Shown: in pieces, positions 1-7,521 of the stretch
How the letters are laid out: each line of letters opens with the position of its first letter
Position numbering within the stretch: the stretch's first letter is position 1
Assembly (NCBI GenBank): GCA_035487355.1
Contig: DATHMF010000008.1
Coordinates: 1 to 43,970 of the forward strand
Source: Terriglobales bacterium
Lineage (GTDB): Bacteria > Acidobacteriota > Terriglobia > Terriglobales > Acidobacteriaceae
Direction: 5' to 3'
DNA: 43,970 bases
Notes under the pieces: generated by a model
What the model saw: the letters and a program-made list of their open reading frames with translations, nothing else
Told to the model about the DNA's origin: nothing
The model's database searches: none
Translations under genes and position numbers: made by a program

Positions 1-1
1 A

Positions 2-736
2 CATGCGCTACGCGATGGCGTGGCCTTCAATATCGGCGGCGGATTTCACCACGCCTTCCCCGATCATGGCGAGGGGTTCTGCATGATCCATGATGTCGCG
101 GTGGCGATCCGGCGCATGCAGAAAGACAGCAAGGTTCATCACGTCATGACGGTGGATTGTGACGTCCATCACGGCAATGGCACGGCGGCAATCTTTAACT
201 CTTGGCTTAGCGGTGGAAGCTCGCGCGCCGGTATGGGAAGCCTGCCATCGTCGTTTGCTGCACACACAGAAGTCCTGGTGCAAGGGAAGGGAGGTTCGTT
301 AAAATCCAGCGCGGTCAAATCCGAATCGGATACCGGCAGCGATGTCTTTACCATCTCCCTGCATCAGCAGAACAATTATCCGGCGATCAAGCCGCCATCT
401 TCGATTGACGTAAACCTGCCCGACGGCACTGGAGACGATGACTACCTGCACTGGCTGGATAACGCGCTCAGCTCAGGCCTGCGACAGTTCACGCCCGAGC
501 TGATCTGCTACGTCGCCGGCGCCGACCCTTACCGGGAGGACCAACTCGGCGGACTCGCCCTGACCATCGAAGGCCTAAAAAAGCGCGATGAGCTCGTCTT
601 TCGTGTGGCCCGGGCAAGGCGTATCCCGGTGATGGTGACCTATGCCGGCGGGTATGCGCGCCGGGTGGAGGATACCGTCACCATTCACTGCAATACCGTC
701 GTGGCAGCCAAAGAGATCTTTGCCGAGAAGATCTAA
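2..736 (+). CDS. Histone deacetylase-like (class II HDAC/AcuC/AphA family) protein, 5' end cut by window
   Basis: The reading frame is open from the first bases, and codons before the GTG at 20 (ALRDG) already match the family, so the start lies outside the window. Zn-dependent amidohydrolase of the arginase/deacetylase fold, acting on acetylated lysine, polyamine or a similar substrate. Visible motifs, numbered from the GTG at 20: GGGFHHA with the catalytic His pair (residues 10-11), DCDVHHGNGTA with the first Zn ligands (D48, H50), SLHQQNNYP, LPDGTGDDDYL, and GADPYREDQLGG with the last Zn Asp. Between NGTAAIF and DVFTISLHQ there are about 48 extra Ser/Gly-rich residues (about 60-107, bases 197-340) that relatives lack. 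The substrate cannot be told from sequence. Confidence 0.9.
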   Translation, partial: HALRDGVAFNIGGGFHHAFPDHGEGFCMIHDVAVAIRRMQKDSKVHHVMTVDCDVHHGNGTAAIFNSWLSGGSSRAGMGSLPSSFAAHTEVLVQGKGGSLKSSAVKSESDTGSDVFTISLHQQNNYPAIKPPSSIDVNLPDGTGDDDYLHWLDNALSSGLRQFTPELICYVAGADPYREDQLGGLALTIEGLKKRDELVFRVARARRIPVMVTYAGGYARRVEDTVTIHCNTVVAAKEIFAEKI

Positions 737-1765
737 CCGCAGAGGGCGCTGAGGAGCGCGGAGGGGAAACCCGTGCCGGGCCGGGGGTGGGGTACTTGCT
801 AGGTAGTGGTGAGGCCCTAAAAACAACGCTGATTGCCGCTTATCCAGCGGGGAAAGTTGAGGTCGGGTGGAGGACTAGCTGAGCAGGTGGATGGAGCGTG
901 GGTGGGCATCAAAAAAACTTACCCGAGGCTAACCGCAGAAGACGCTGAGGATCGCAGAGGTGAGCGCGGCCAGTAGGTGGGGGGGTGGGGTACTACTTGA
1001 AGTAGTCTGTTTAGGGGTAAGTCATTGAAATTAAATAACATACAGCCCATTAACAAGTAGTACTCAGTACTCAGTCCGCAGTACTCAGACAACGAATTTT
1101 CAAAGACCCAAAAGGGCTATAAAAGCCCAGGCATTCTTGAATGCCTAAACGGAAACACACGTGTGGCACAATGATGGCATACAGTTGCTGAAGAATGAAC
1201 GGTTTGATATCAGAGTGATATCACTGTTTGGCTAAAACAAAAGCTTGCCGCGGATTTCGCGGACTGCGCAGATTTTTGAAAGCAGCCTCTGGTGACGGTG
1301 GGCTACACTAACCTGTAAGAAGATAATCAATCACGGGCCTCTTTCAGCGGCTTTTCGCAGTCAATGAACAAGCGAAGTTTGTAAATTTAATGTAATTTCT
1401 TGCCGCAATTTTTCTGTTGAACTTTCTGGCTCACGGATGCATCGAAATCATCTTGAGCTTGCTAGAATAGCAAGGGTTTTGAGGCATCTAAATAAATATG
1501 CCGGTGCTCACTTTTGCTCAGGTGGCAAGGCAACGCTCATGATAAGGAACATAAACGGGAACATGGATCTTGGCTATGAACGCGGTTTTCAGTTCTCAGT
1601 CAAAACCCAGGTCCCTCGACTCCGCCGCGAAGCGCGGCTGCGCTCGGGATGACAAAAGTTGGAACTAGTAGAAATTGGACCAGCAGAAATTAAGGATGCG
1701 AACAGAGCCAAACAAACTCTAACTGCCAAACAAACCCTAACTAAATATGTTTTATCTAACTAAGT
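737..1765. other. 1 kb gap with degenerate repeats and hairpins, no convincing gene
   Basis: Two imperfect copies of a unit starting AACCGCAGA..CGCTGAGGA and ending in GGGGTGGGGTACT lie at about 737-802 and 931-1002. Further on are ACTCAGTACTCAG iterations (about 1062-1090), two adjacent hairpins (1114-1128, GGGCT/AGCCC; 1129-1146, perfect 8-bp AGGCATTC/GAATGCCT), a 7-bp palindrome GATATCA-gag-TGATATC (1206-1222), a CCGCGGATTTCGCGGA unit near 1250, and a 'CCCTCGACTCCGC..CTCGGGATGACA' repeat near 1610-1655. A 71-codon frame at 1437-1652 ends inside the last repeat and has no homology I recognise, so I do not call it. Confidence 0.6.
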
Positions 1766-1768
1766 ATG
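1707..1768 (+). repeat. Tandem duplications in the ffh leader
   Basis: An 18-bp unit GCCAAACAAACYCTAACT occurs twice head to tail (1707-1724 and 1725-1742, one mismatch). It is followed by CTAACTAARTATG twice (1737-1749 and 1756-1768). The ATG of the second short copy is the ffh start, while the first copy carries a decoy ATG at 1747. No Shine-Dalgarno sequence is visible before either ATG. Confidence 0.7.
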
Positions 1769-3130
1769 TTTGAGAATCTCTCCGAAAAACTTCAGCGCGC
1801 ATTCAAGAACCTTCGCGGACAGGGCAAGCTCACCGAAGAAAACATGGGTGAAGCCCTGCGCGAGATCCGGCTGGCGCTGCTCGAAGCCGACGTCAACGTC
1901 AATGTCGTCAAGAAATTTATTGACGAGGTGAAAGCCAAGGCCACCGGCGCCGAGGTCATGACCGCGCTCTCGCCCGCCGAGCAGGTGGTGAAGCTGGTGC
2001 GCGACGAGATGGTCGAGCTTCTGGGCAAAGATACGGCCAAGCTTAAGTTTGCCTCGCAGCCACCCACGGTGGTGTTGATGGCAGGTTTGCAGGGTTCCGG
2101 TAAGACCACCACCACGGGCAAGCTGGCGGCGTGGTTCAAGAAGGGCGGGCACCGGCCTATGCTGGTCAGCGTGGACGTTTATCGTCCGGCGGCGCGCCAG
2201 CAGTTGAAGATCGTTGCGGACGCCATTCCCGCGCACATCTACGAAGGCAAGATTGAGGGCGAAGGCAATACGGCCATGGTCGAACGCCTGGCCAAAGAGG
2301 CTCGCCGCGAAGCGATCAATAACGGCTGCGACGTGCTCATTGTGGATACCGCCGGGCGCCTGCATATTGACGATCAACTGATGGACGAAATGCAGTCGCT
2401 CAAGAAGCTGCTGAATCCATCGGAGATCCTGTTCGTGGCCGACGCCATGACCGGTCAGGATGCGGTCAAATCGGCCGATGAATTCCATAAGAAGCTCACG
2501 CTGACGGGCGTGGTGCTGACCAAGATGGATGGCGACGCCCGCGGGGGCGCGGCACTTTCGATCCGCAACGTCACCGGGCAGCCCATCAAGTTCCTGGGCA
2601 TTGGCGAAAAATACGATGCGCTTGAACCTTTTCATCCCGACCGCATCGTGGGCCGCATTCTGGGCATGGGCGACATTCTTTCGCTCATCGAGCGCGCGGA
2701 AGAGACCATGGACCGGAAGAAATCCGAGGAGTTCGCCAAGAAGGCCCTCACCGGCGACGGATTTTCTCTGGAGGACTTCCGCGACCAGTTGCGCCAGGTG
2801 AAAAAGATGGGCTCGCTGCAAAGCATTGTGAAGATGCTGCCCAACGTGGGGCCGTTCCAGGGCCTGCAAAAAGCATCTGACAATATTGACGAGAAGCAAC
2901 TGGTGCGCACGGAGGCGATCATCAATTCGATGACCGCGCACGAGCGCGATCACCATGAGGTCATCAATGGCAGCCGGCGCAAACGGATCGCCCGCGGCTC
3001 TGGAACTTCGGTGCAAGAGGTCAACCAGCTTTTACGGCAATACGCGCAGATGCGCAAGATGTTCAAGAGCATGAGCAAATCAGGCTTCATGCAAAAACGT
3101 TTGGCAGGAATCAAACTGCCAGGGATGTAA
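1766..3130 (+). CDS. ffh: Signal recognition particle protein Ffh (SRP54 GTPase)
   Basis: Cytosolic GTPase that, with 4.5S RNA and FtsY, delivers ribosomes making membrane or exported proteins to the translocon. The 454 residues match the family length. N domain (about 1-95, ALLEADVN), G domain with P-loop GLQGSGKTTTTGKLA near 109-123, DVYRPAARQQL, G3 DTAGRLHIDDQL, G4 TKMDGDARGG, then the Met-rich M domain with the RNA-binding INGSRRKRIARGSGTSVQEV stretch. The G-domain insertion box differs somewhat from the usual (AHIYEGKIEGEGNTAMV), but all GTP motifs are intact. The start sits in a duplicated AT-rich segment without a Shine-Dalgarno sequence; the next gene follows within 60 bases. Confidence 0.97.
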   Translation: MFENLSEKLQRAFKNLRGQGKLTEENMGEALREIRLALLEADVNVNVVKKFIDEVKAKATGAEVMTALSPAEQVVKLVRDEMVELLGKDTAKLKFASQPPTVVLMAGLQGSGKTTTTGKLAAWFKKGGHRPMLVSVDVYRPAARQQLKIVADAIPAHIYEGKIEGEGNTAMVERLAKEARREAINNGCDVLIVDTAGRLHIDDQLMDEMQSLKKLLNPSEILFVADAMTGQDAVKSADEFHKKLTLTGVVLTKMDGDARGGAALSIRNVTGQPIKFLGIGEKYDALEPFHPDRIVGRILGMGDILSLIERAEETMDRKKSEEFAKKALTGDGFSLEDFRDQLRQVKKMGSLQSIVKMLPNVGPFQGLQKASDNIDEKQLVRTEAIINSMTAHERDHHEVINGSRRKRIARGSGTSVQEVNQLLRQYAQMRKMFKSMSKSGFMQKRLAGIKLPGM

Positions 3131-3187
3131 TATTTGCGGATTTTGAGTATTATTCCGTGCGCCAGTGTGACCGTCAGGAGGGCTTTG

Positions 3188-4066
3188 TTGCCAAATCAAA
3201 GTCGTTCAAAGATATATCGGCTGCTTTTGTGCAGTGTCTGCAGTGTGTTGTTGTTTGCCGCTTGTGCCTATGCAAGCGAATTGCTGCCGCCTGCACCGTC
3301 ACTCGATCACGGATACCAATTGGCCTATAACCTCGACTTTACTTCTGCGCAGCAGGAATTCACTGCCTGGCAAAAAGTCCATCCACAAGATCCGCTTGGT
3401 CCGGTTTCGGAAGCTGCCGGCCTATTGTTTTCCGAATTCAGCCGGCTGGGCATCCTGGAGTCACAGCTCTTCACCAAGGATTCCAGCTTTGAAAAGCGCA
3501 AGAAGCTGACACCTGATCCCGCGCTCCGGGCACGTTTCCAGGCTGCCTTGCTCCGCGCCGATGCTCTAGCCCAGGCGCAGCTTACGAAAGACCCCAACAA
3601 CACCGATGCACTCTTCGCGCAGGCGCTCAGCAACGGCTTGCGCGCCGACTATACTGCCCTCATTGAGAAGCGCAATGTGGCTTCGCTGGGATATACCAAG
3701 GACGCCAGCGCGGCCGCCAAAAAATTGCTGAAGATTGATCCGGAATATTACGACGCGTATCTGGCCACAGGACTCAACGACTACATTGTCGGCAGCCTTT
3801 CCGCGCCGGTGCGCTGGTTCATGCGCATGGGGGGATACGAAGGCGATAAGAAGGCGGGCATCAACGAGTTGAGACTCGCCGCCGAGCATGGCCGCTTCTT
3901 CGCACCCTTTGCCCGAATGCTTTTGGCGGTGACCTATTTGCGCGACAAAGACCCGCGTCATGCGCGCGAGTTGCTGTCAGGGTTGCGTGACCAGTTTCCG
4001 GCCAATCCGTTGTTTGCCCGCGAGATCGCCCGCCTGGACCATAGCCACACGGGCGGCGGGGAATAA
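3188..4066 (+). CDS. Secreted helical-repeat (TPR-like) hypothetical protein
   Basis: Not assigned to a named family. The frame is open from a TTG at 3134, but an excellent AGGAGG at 3176-3181 points to the TTG at 3188 (6-nt spacing), giving 292 residues that begin with a clean signal peptide (basic SRSK, hydrophobic LLLCSVCSVLLFAA, predicted cleavage after AYA). The mature part is alpha-helical with TPR-like spacing (YNLDFTSAQQEF, LLKIDPEYYDAYLATGLNDY, FARMLLAVTYLRDKDPRHARELL), so a periplasmic protein-interaction role is inferred. It follows ffh closely and may be cotranscribed. Confidence 0.75.
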   Translation: MPNQSRSKIYRLLLCSVCSVLLFAACAYASELLPPAPSLDHGYQLAYNLDFTSAQQEFTAWQKVHPQDPLGPVSEAAGLLFSEFSRLGILESQLFTKDSSFEKRKKLTPDPALRARFQAALLRADALAQAQLTKDPNNTDALFAQALSNGLRADYTALIEKRNVASLGYTKDASAAAKKLLKIDPEYYDAYLATGLNDYIVGSLSAPVRWFMRMGGYEGDKKAGINELRLAAEHGRFFAPFARMLLAVTYLRDKDPRHARELLSGLRDQFPANPLFAREIARLDHSHTGGGE

Positions 4067-4082
4067 GGCAGCTTCCTACAAA

Positions 4083-4174
4083 ACCCTTACCGCGGATTTC
4101 ACGGATCAACGCGGATTTTAATCGTTATTCACCACAGATCACATGCGCCTTGGTAGAGGCAAACAGAAAATCAG
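4083..4174. repeat. Intergenic repeat of the CCGCGGATTTCACGGATC type
   Basis: The gap between two convergent genes holds TTACCGCGGATTTCACGGAT followed by CAACGCGGATTTT, then ATTCACCACAGATCAC. The same CCGCGGATTT unit occurs near 1250 and the CACCACAGA unit near 28044 and 41050 (inverted). It looks like decayed copies of dispersed non-coding repeats. Confidence 0.55.
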
Positions 4175-4816
4175 TTAGCCTGCGAGAACTGTGAGAATTT
4201 CTTCCGGCTCCATGCGGCGGGTGTAATCGGCGTGCGCTTCAGCAAACTGGACCTTTCCATCAGGCTCGATGACAAACGTAGCAGGCAGCGGCAGCTCCCA
4301 GCTTTCGTCTCCGTTGCAATGCGGCAGATTTACGAAGGTGCGTTTGTATTGCTGTTTTAAATAATCAGGGATGGCATAGACCAATCCGAATTTTCTTGCC
4401 ACCTGATTGCCGGCATCGCTGAGCAGAGGAAATTTCAGGTGATGCTGTTCGGCAGCAAAGCTGGTCTGCCGCTGGGTTTGCGGCGATACGGCGATGAGAG
4501 AAGCTCCTTTGGCCTGAATCTGCGCCCAGACTTGTTGCAGCGCCTCGAGCTGCGCCACACAGTACGGACACCAGCGCCCACGATAAAAGCTGATGACCAA
4601 ACGGCCGCGGGCGCGAAGCTCCGAAGAGCGTACGAGCTTGCCATTCGCATCCGGCAACTCAAAGTCGGGAGCGGTAGCACCTGCGGGCAGTATCCGTTTC
4701 GCAAGGCCTGATTCCTGCAGCTCTGCAATGGCGCGGTCGGTGACGGCCAGATGCTCGGGGCGCAGCAGTTCACGAGTGCGGCTTCGGATTTCATCGAGTT
4801 GCGCTTGCAGGGACAT
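4175..4816 (-). CDS. AhpC/TSA-family peroxiredoxin-like protein
   Basis: 213 residues with a thioredoxin-fold peroxiredoxin core: GATAPDFELPDANGK, then FYRGRWCPYC with a CxxC active site, LIAVSPQT, FPLLSDAGNQVARKFGL, and TFVIEPDGKVQFAEAHADYTRR. The first Cys of WCPYC is at the peroxidatic position, so peroxide reduction with a CxxC resolving partner is expected from the family. An N-terminal helix of about 45 residues precedes the core, as in the cytosolic 'peroxiredoxin-like' group. No signal peptide is seen. The gene converges on the gene ending at 4066. The reductant and true substrate are unknown. Confidence 0.88.
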   Translation of the reverse strand: MSLQAQLDEIRSRTRELLRPEHLAVTDRAIAELQESGLAKRILPAGATAPDFELPDANGKLVRSSELRARGRLVISFYRGRWCPYCVAQLEALQQVWAQIQAKGASLIAVSPQTQRQTSFAAEQHHLKFPLLSDAGNQVARKFGLVYAIPDYLKQQYKRTFVNLPHCNGDESWELPLPATFVIEPDGKVQFAEAHADYTRRMEPEEILTVLAG

Positions 4817-4928
4817 GGGTTCATGCTAGCATTGCTTCTTATAAAAACGTTCACCCAGCGCCCAGTTAGCGGCATCTAAAGATTGAGTAATAGGGTAATT
4901 GTAAAATCGGGTAATTGAAGGTGCTGCT

Positions 4929-5117
4929 ATGCTTCGAGAGTTATCTGCAGAACAACCAACACTGAAGGCTGCGCAAGAAGAACCTGAGCGGTTACCCTTA
5001 GCCAATCGAGAAGCCCACGAGCGTGCGCTCGATGAGACCCTGGCAGAAACCTTTCCGGCCAGCGATCCGCTTTCTTCGATTCCTGACCCGGCCAGCGATG
5101 ATCCTCTGGCTGCATAG
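4929..5117 (+). CDS. Small conserved acidic protein with a TFPASDP motif
   Basis: 62 residues, strongly acidic C-terminal half. The segment ALDETLAETFPASDPLS matches a widespread family of small uncharacterised bacterial proteins with the signature DExLxxTFPASDPPS. No signal peptide or membrane segment is seen. The ribosome-binding site is weak (GAAG near 4916-4920). It is a single gene between the divergent peroxiredoxin and the rpsP operon promoter. Function unknown; the call rests on the motif. Confidence 0.75.
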   Translation: MLRELSAEQPTLKAAQEEPERLPLANREAHERALDETLAETFPASDPLSSIPDPASDDPLAA

Positions 5118-5136
5118 GTCAAAATCCCCAACAATA

Positions 5137-5166
5137 TTGCCAAACCTGCTGGTTTTACGTGATAAT
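5137..5166 (+). promoter_or_regulatory. Predicted sigma-70 promoter of the rpsP operon
   Basis: TTGCCA at 5137-5142 and GATAAT at 5161-5166, 18 bp apart, in the gap before rpsP. This would give a leader of about 110 nt. Predicted from sequence only. Confidence 0.55.
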
Positions 5167-5287
5167 ACTTGTTTGTCTATTGCCCGATGACCCCACGGTA
5201 GGATCGTGTTATAGCGACCAGGCCGGGGAGGCGCGTTAGACGCTGCCGAGCAGTTTTTCCTAGTCATTAGAAAGGACAAGTTTTACA

Positions 5288-5539
5288 GTGTTAATGATTC
5301 GTTTAGCGCGCATTGGTGCGCGTAAGAAGCCGTATTACCGCGTGGTCGTGATCGAAAAAGACCGCGCCCGCAACGGACGGTCGGTAGAGGTTGTGGGAAC
5401 CTACAATCCGCGTACGACTCCGGCCACCATTAATCTCAAACGGGACCGTATTGACCATTGGGTCTCCAAGGGCGCACAGTTGTCGGAGACCGTCAGCAAG
5501 CTTATCTCCAAGCAGGCGCAACCGGCTCCTGCGGCTTAG
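5288..5539 (+). CDS. rpsP: 30S ribosomal protein S16
   Basis: Small-subunit protein binding 16S rRNA early in assembly. 83 residues with the family N-terminus MIRLARIGARKKPYYRVVV and the conserved VGTYNP block. The GTG at 5288 (MLMIRL..) is preferred over the ATG at 5294 because AAAGGA at 5271-5276 is about 11 nt upstream of the GTG. First gene of the rpsP-khpA-rimM-trmD-rplS operon. Confidence 0.96.
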   Translation: MLMIRLARIGARKKPYYRVVVIEKDRARNGRSVEVVGTYNPRTTPATINLKRDRIDHWVSKGAQLSETVSKLISKQAQPAPAA

Positions 5540-5611
5540 GTTCGTGGCTGGTGTGGCATTGACTTTATGGAGTTCCCTCGGCTCTAGAAAAAATCAGGAG
5601 TGCCGTCACCT

Positions 5612-5869
5612 ATGACAGGCGAACCCGGTGGGGACATGAGAGCGCTCGTGGAACAGATGGCGAAGGCGCTCGTGGATGAACCAGATCAAGTTTCCGTCAA
5701 TCTTGTCGAGGGAGATGGGGAAAGCGCCGTGCTTGAGTTGCGCGTTGCCCCCGGCGACCTGGGCAAAGTCATTGGCAAGCAGGGCCGCACAGCACGCTCG
5801 ATGCGAACCATTCTGGGCGCAGCCGGCATGAAGCTGCAAAAGCGGTTCACGCTGGAAATTCTGGAGTAG
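5612..5869 (+). CDS. khpA: KH-domain RNA-binding protein KhpA
   Basis: Small single-KH-domain RNA-binding protein, found between rpsP and rimM in many bacteria and working with KhpB on small RNAs and transcripts. 85 residues. The KH core contains the GxxG-type loop in [16 protein letters not shown] (residues about 49-64). AGGAG at 5596-5600 is 11 nt before ATG 5612; a GTG at 5600 overlaps that site and is less likely. Its last codons (CTG GAG TAG) supply the GGAG that serves the next gene, so khpA and rimM are probably translationally coupled. Confidence 0.9.
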   Translation: MTGEPGGDMRALVEQMAKALVDEPDQVSVNLVEGDGESAVLELRVAPGDLGKVIGKQGRTARSMRTILGAAGMKLQKRFTLEILE

Positions 5870-5874
5870 CGCGT

Positions 5875-6459
5875 ATCAGCGAAGGGTTTGTCACCATTGC
5901 GCGCGTCCTCAAACCCCAGGGGCGGCGCGGCGAAGTTGCAGCCGAACTTCACACCGATTTTCCCGAGCGGTTTGCCGAAGAACAGCGAGTGTTTCTGCTG
6001 GGAGCGGACGGAGAGCGGCGCGAGCTGGAGTTGGAAGAACACTGGCTGCACAAAGGCCGCGTGATTCTTAAGTTCCGCGGCGTAGATTCCATCAGCGAAG
6101 CCGAGTTGCTGGCAGATGCCCAGGTGCAGATTCAGGCCAGCGAGCGCCACACGCTGGAACCGGGCGCGGAGTATATCAGCGACCTGGTGGGTTGCTGCGT
6201 AGTGGACCTGAGCGGCACGCCTACGGAGATCGGTATTGTGCGAGAGGTCCAGTCGGGGGCGGGAGAAGCCCCGTTGCTGGTGATTGAGGCCGAAACGGAA
6301 AAAGGGAAGAGAGAGATTCTTGTGCCATTGGCCGCTGAATACTTGAAGAAGGTGGATGTAGCCGCCAAGCGCATTGAGATGATTTTGCCGGAAGGGTTAT
6401 TGCAGCTTGATGCTCCTCTCACAGCAGAGGAAAAAGAGCGGCAGGCCCGAGGGAAATAG
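5875..6459 (+). CDS. rimM: Ribosome maturation factor RimM, apparent AUC start
   Basis: Assists 30S head maturation by binding S19 near 16S rRNA. Motifs: GFVTIARVLKPQGRRGEVAA at the N-terminus, the first RimM barrel, then the PRC-barrel part (YISDLVGCCVVD, EILVPLAAEYLKKVD, ILPEGLLQL). The family-typical N-terminus is encoded at 5881-5940, but between the in-frame stop at 5734 and GTG 5989 there is no ATG, GTG or TTG; starting at 5989 would delete about 38 conserved residues. ATC at 5875 sits 8 nt after GGAG (5863-5866), exactly where an ATG is expected, giving 194 residues. I annotate it there. A sequence error or an ATG-to-ATC change are alternatives. Confidence 0.88.
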   Translation: MSEGFVTIARVLKPQGRRGEVAAELHTDFPERFAEEQRVFLLGADGERRELELEEHWLHKGRVILKFRGVDSISEAELLADAQVQIQASERHTLEPGAEYISDLVGCCVVDLSGTPTEIGIVREVQSGAGEAPLLVIEAETEKGKREILVPLAAEYLKKVDVAAKRIEMILPEGLLQLDAPLTAEEKERQARGK

Positions 6460-6484
6460 CGTAATAAGGCTAGTTCATGTTGGT

Positions 6485-6567
6485 CGGCCAGAAACAAGGG
6501 GTGAGCTTTTGGTGAGCGCCGTTCAGCGCGAACCAAAAGCGAGGGCGGAGCGGCCTTGTTTTGGCTG
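6485..6567 (+). promoter_or_regulatory. Long nested inverted repeat in the rimM-trmD gap
   Basis: Outer arms 6486-6499 and 6554-6567 (about 14 bp, including two G-U pairs; AACAAGG/CCTTGTT is perfect). Inner arms 6505-6513 GCTTTTGGT and 6532-6540 ACCAAAAGC (perfect 9 bp), enclosing a GCGC..GCGC tip. No T-run follows, so it is not a typical terminator. It may be a processing site, translational regulator of trmD, or a repeat-derived hairpin. Confidence 0.6.
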
Positions 6568-6594
6568 CGAAGCCCTTAGAGAAATGTCCCGACA

Positions 6595-7491
6595 ATGAAG
6601 TTCGAAATTATCACGATTTTTCCGGACTTTTTTCACGGGCCATTGCAGCATGGCATTGTGCGGCGGGCACGCGAAACTGGAATTATTGATATTCGCGTGC
6701 ATGATCTGCGGGCCTTTACCCATGACCGGCATCGTACAGTAGATGACCGGCCCTTCGGCGGGGGTGAGGGCATGTTGCTCAAGGCGGAGCCGATTTTTGG
6801 TTGCGCCGAATCGCTGGCAGTGAGCCCGCGGGAAGTACGGATCACGGGGCGGGCGACAGAGTCGGTGATATTGCTCTCTCCGCGGGGAACGCTGTTGACC
6901 CAGGATGTGGCCGCGCATTTGGCCTCCCTGGATAGACTGGTGCTCATCTGCGGGCGTTACGAGGGTGTGGATGAACGCGTAAGCGAGCACCTAGCCGATC
7001 GCGAGATTTCGGTGGGCGATTATGTGCTGAGCGGCGGTGAATTGCCGGCAGCCGTGCTGGTGGATGCAATCAGCAGATTGCTCCCAGGCGCTCTGGGCAA
7101 CGAGAATTCCGCACGGCAAGAGTCTTTTACGAGCTCGGCCGTGACGAAAAATAGCAACGCACGCGCCGCGAAGGCAAAAGGCAACGCGCACTCTGCGAAC
7201 TCAAAGAGTGCACGGAAGAACAAGAACGAAGACGCGCCCGCTGCTCCGGATTCCACGTGTGGCTCCGGTGGGCTGTTGGACTATCCGCAGTACACCCGGC
7301 CCGCGGATTTTCGCGGAATGAAGGTGCCGGAAGAGCTGATGTCGGGCAACCATGATGAGATCCGGCGCTGGCGGCGCGAGCGAGCGCTGGAAAAAACATT
7401 TCACCACCGCCCAGAGTTGCTGGACCGGGTGGAATTGAGCGCGGAAGACAAGAATTTTTTGCAAAAATTGCGGCGCGAGGCCGCGAGCTAA
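6595..7491 (+). CDS. trmD: tRNA (guanine37-N1)-methyltransferase TrmD with a linker insertion
   Basis: SpoU-TrmD knotted methyltransferase making m1G37 to prevent frameshifting. Motifs: PFGGGEGMLLK (about 53-63), LICGRYEGVDERV (117-129), SVGDYVLSGGELPA (139-152), SRLLPGALGN, LLDYPQYTRP (227-236), VPEELMSGNHDEIRRWRRER. It has 298 residues against about 230-255 in the family. The excess is a Lys/Ser/Ala/Asn-rich segment at about 179-225 (bases 7129-7269), placed between QESF and GLLDYPQYTRP, in the linker that orders over the tRNA. The position of the E. coli catalytic Asp169 (EDSF) is Glu here (QESF). Confidence 0.95.
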   Translation: MKFEIITIFPDFFHGPLQHGIVRRARETGIIDIRVHDLRAFTHDRHRTVDDRPFGGGEGMLLKAEPIFGCAESLAVSPREVRITGRATESVILLSPRGTLLTQDVAAHLASLDRLVLICGRYEGVDERVSEHLADREISVGDYVLSGGELPAAVLVDAISRLLPGALGNENSARQESFTSSAVTKNSNARAAKAKGNAHSANSKSARKNKNEDAPAAPDSTCGSGGLLDYPQYTRPADFRGMKVPEELMSGNHDEIRRWRRERALEKTFHHRPELLDRVELSAEDKNFLQKLRREAAS

Positions 7492-7521
7492 CAAATTTAG
7501 AATTTTTGAAAAGGGCTGAAT

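Noticed and set aside
1437..1652. 71-codon plus-strand frame upstream of ffh
   Set aside because: Ends inside a dispersed repeat, no recognisable homology, no ribosome-binding site.
1760..3016. 418-codon minus-strand frame
   Set aside because: Mirror of ffh caused by GC-rich third positions; His/Arg/Leu-rich and unlike a protein family.
5600..5875. khpA-rimM fusion by -1 frameshift
   Set aside because: No slippery heptamer in the khpA frame near the stop; the GGAG before ATC 5875 gives a simpler explanation.
7129..7269. Intein or mobile intron in trmD
   Set aside because: Only about 47 residues, in frame, no intein splice motifs or intron features.
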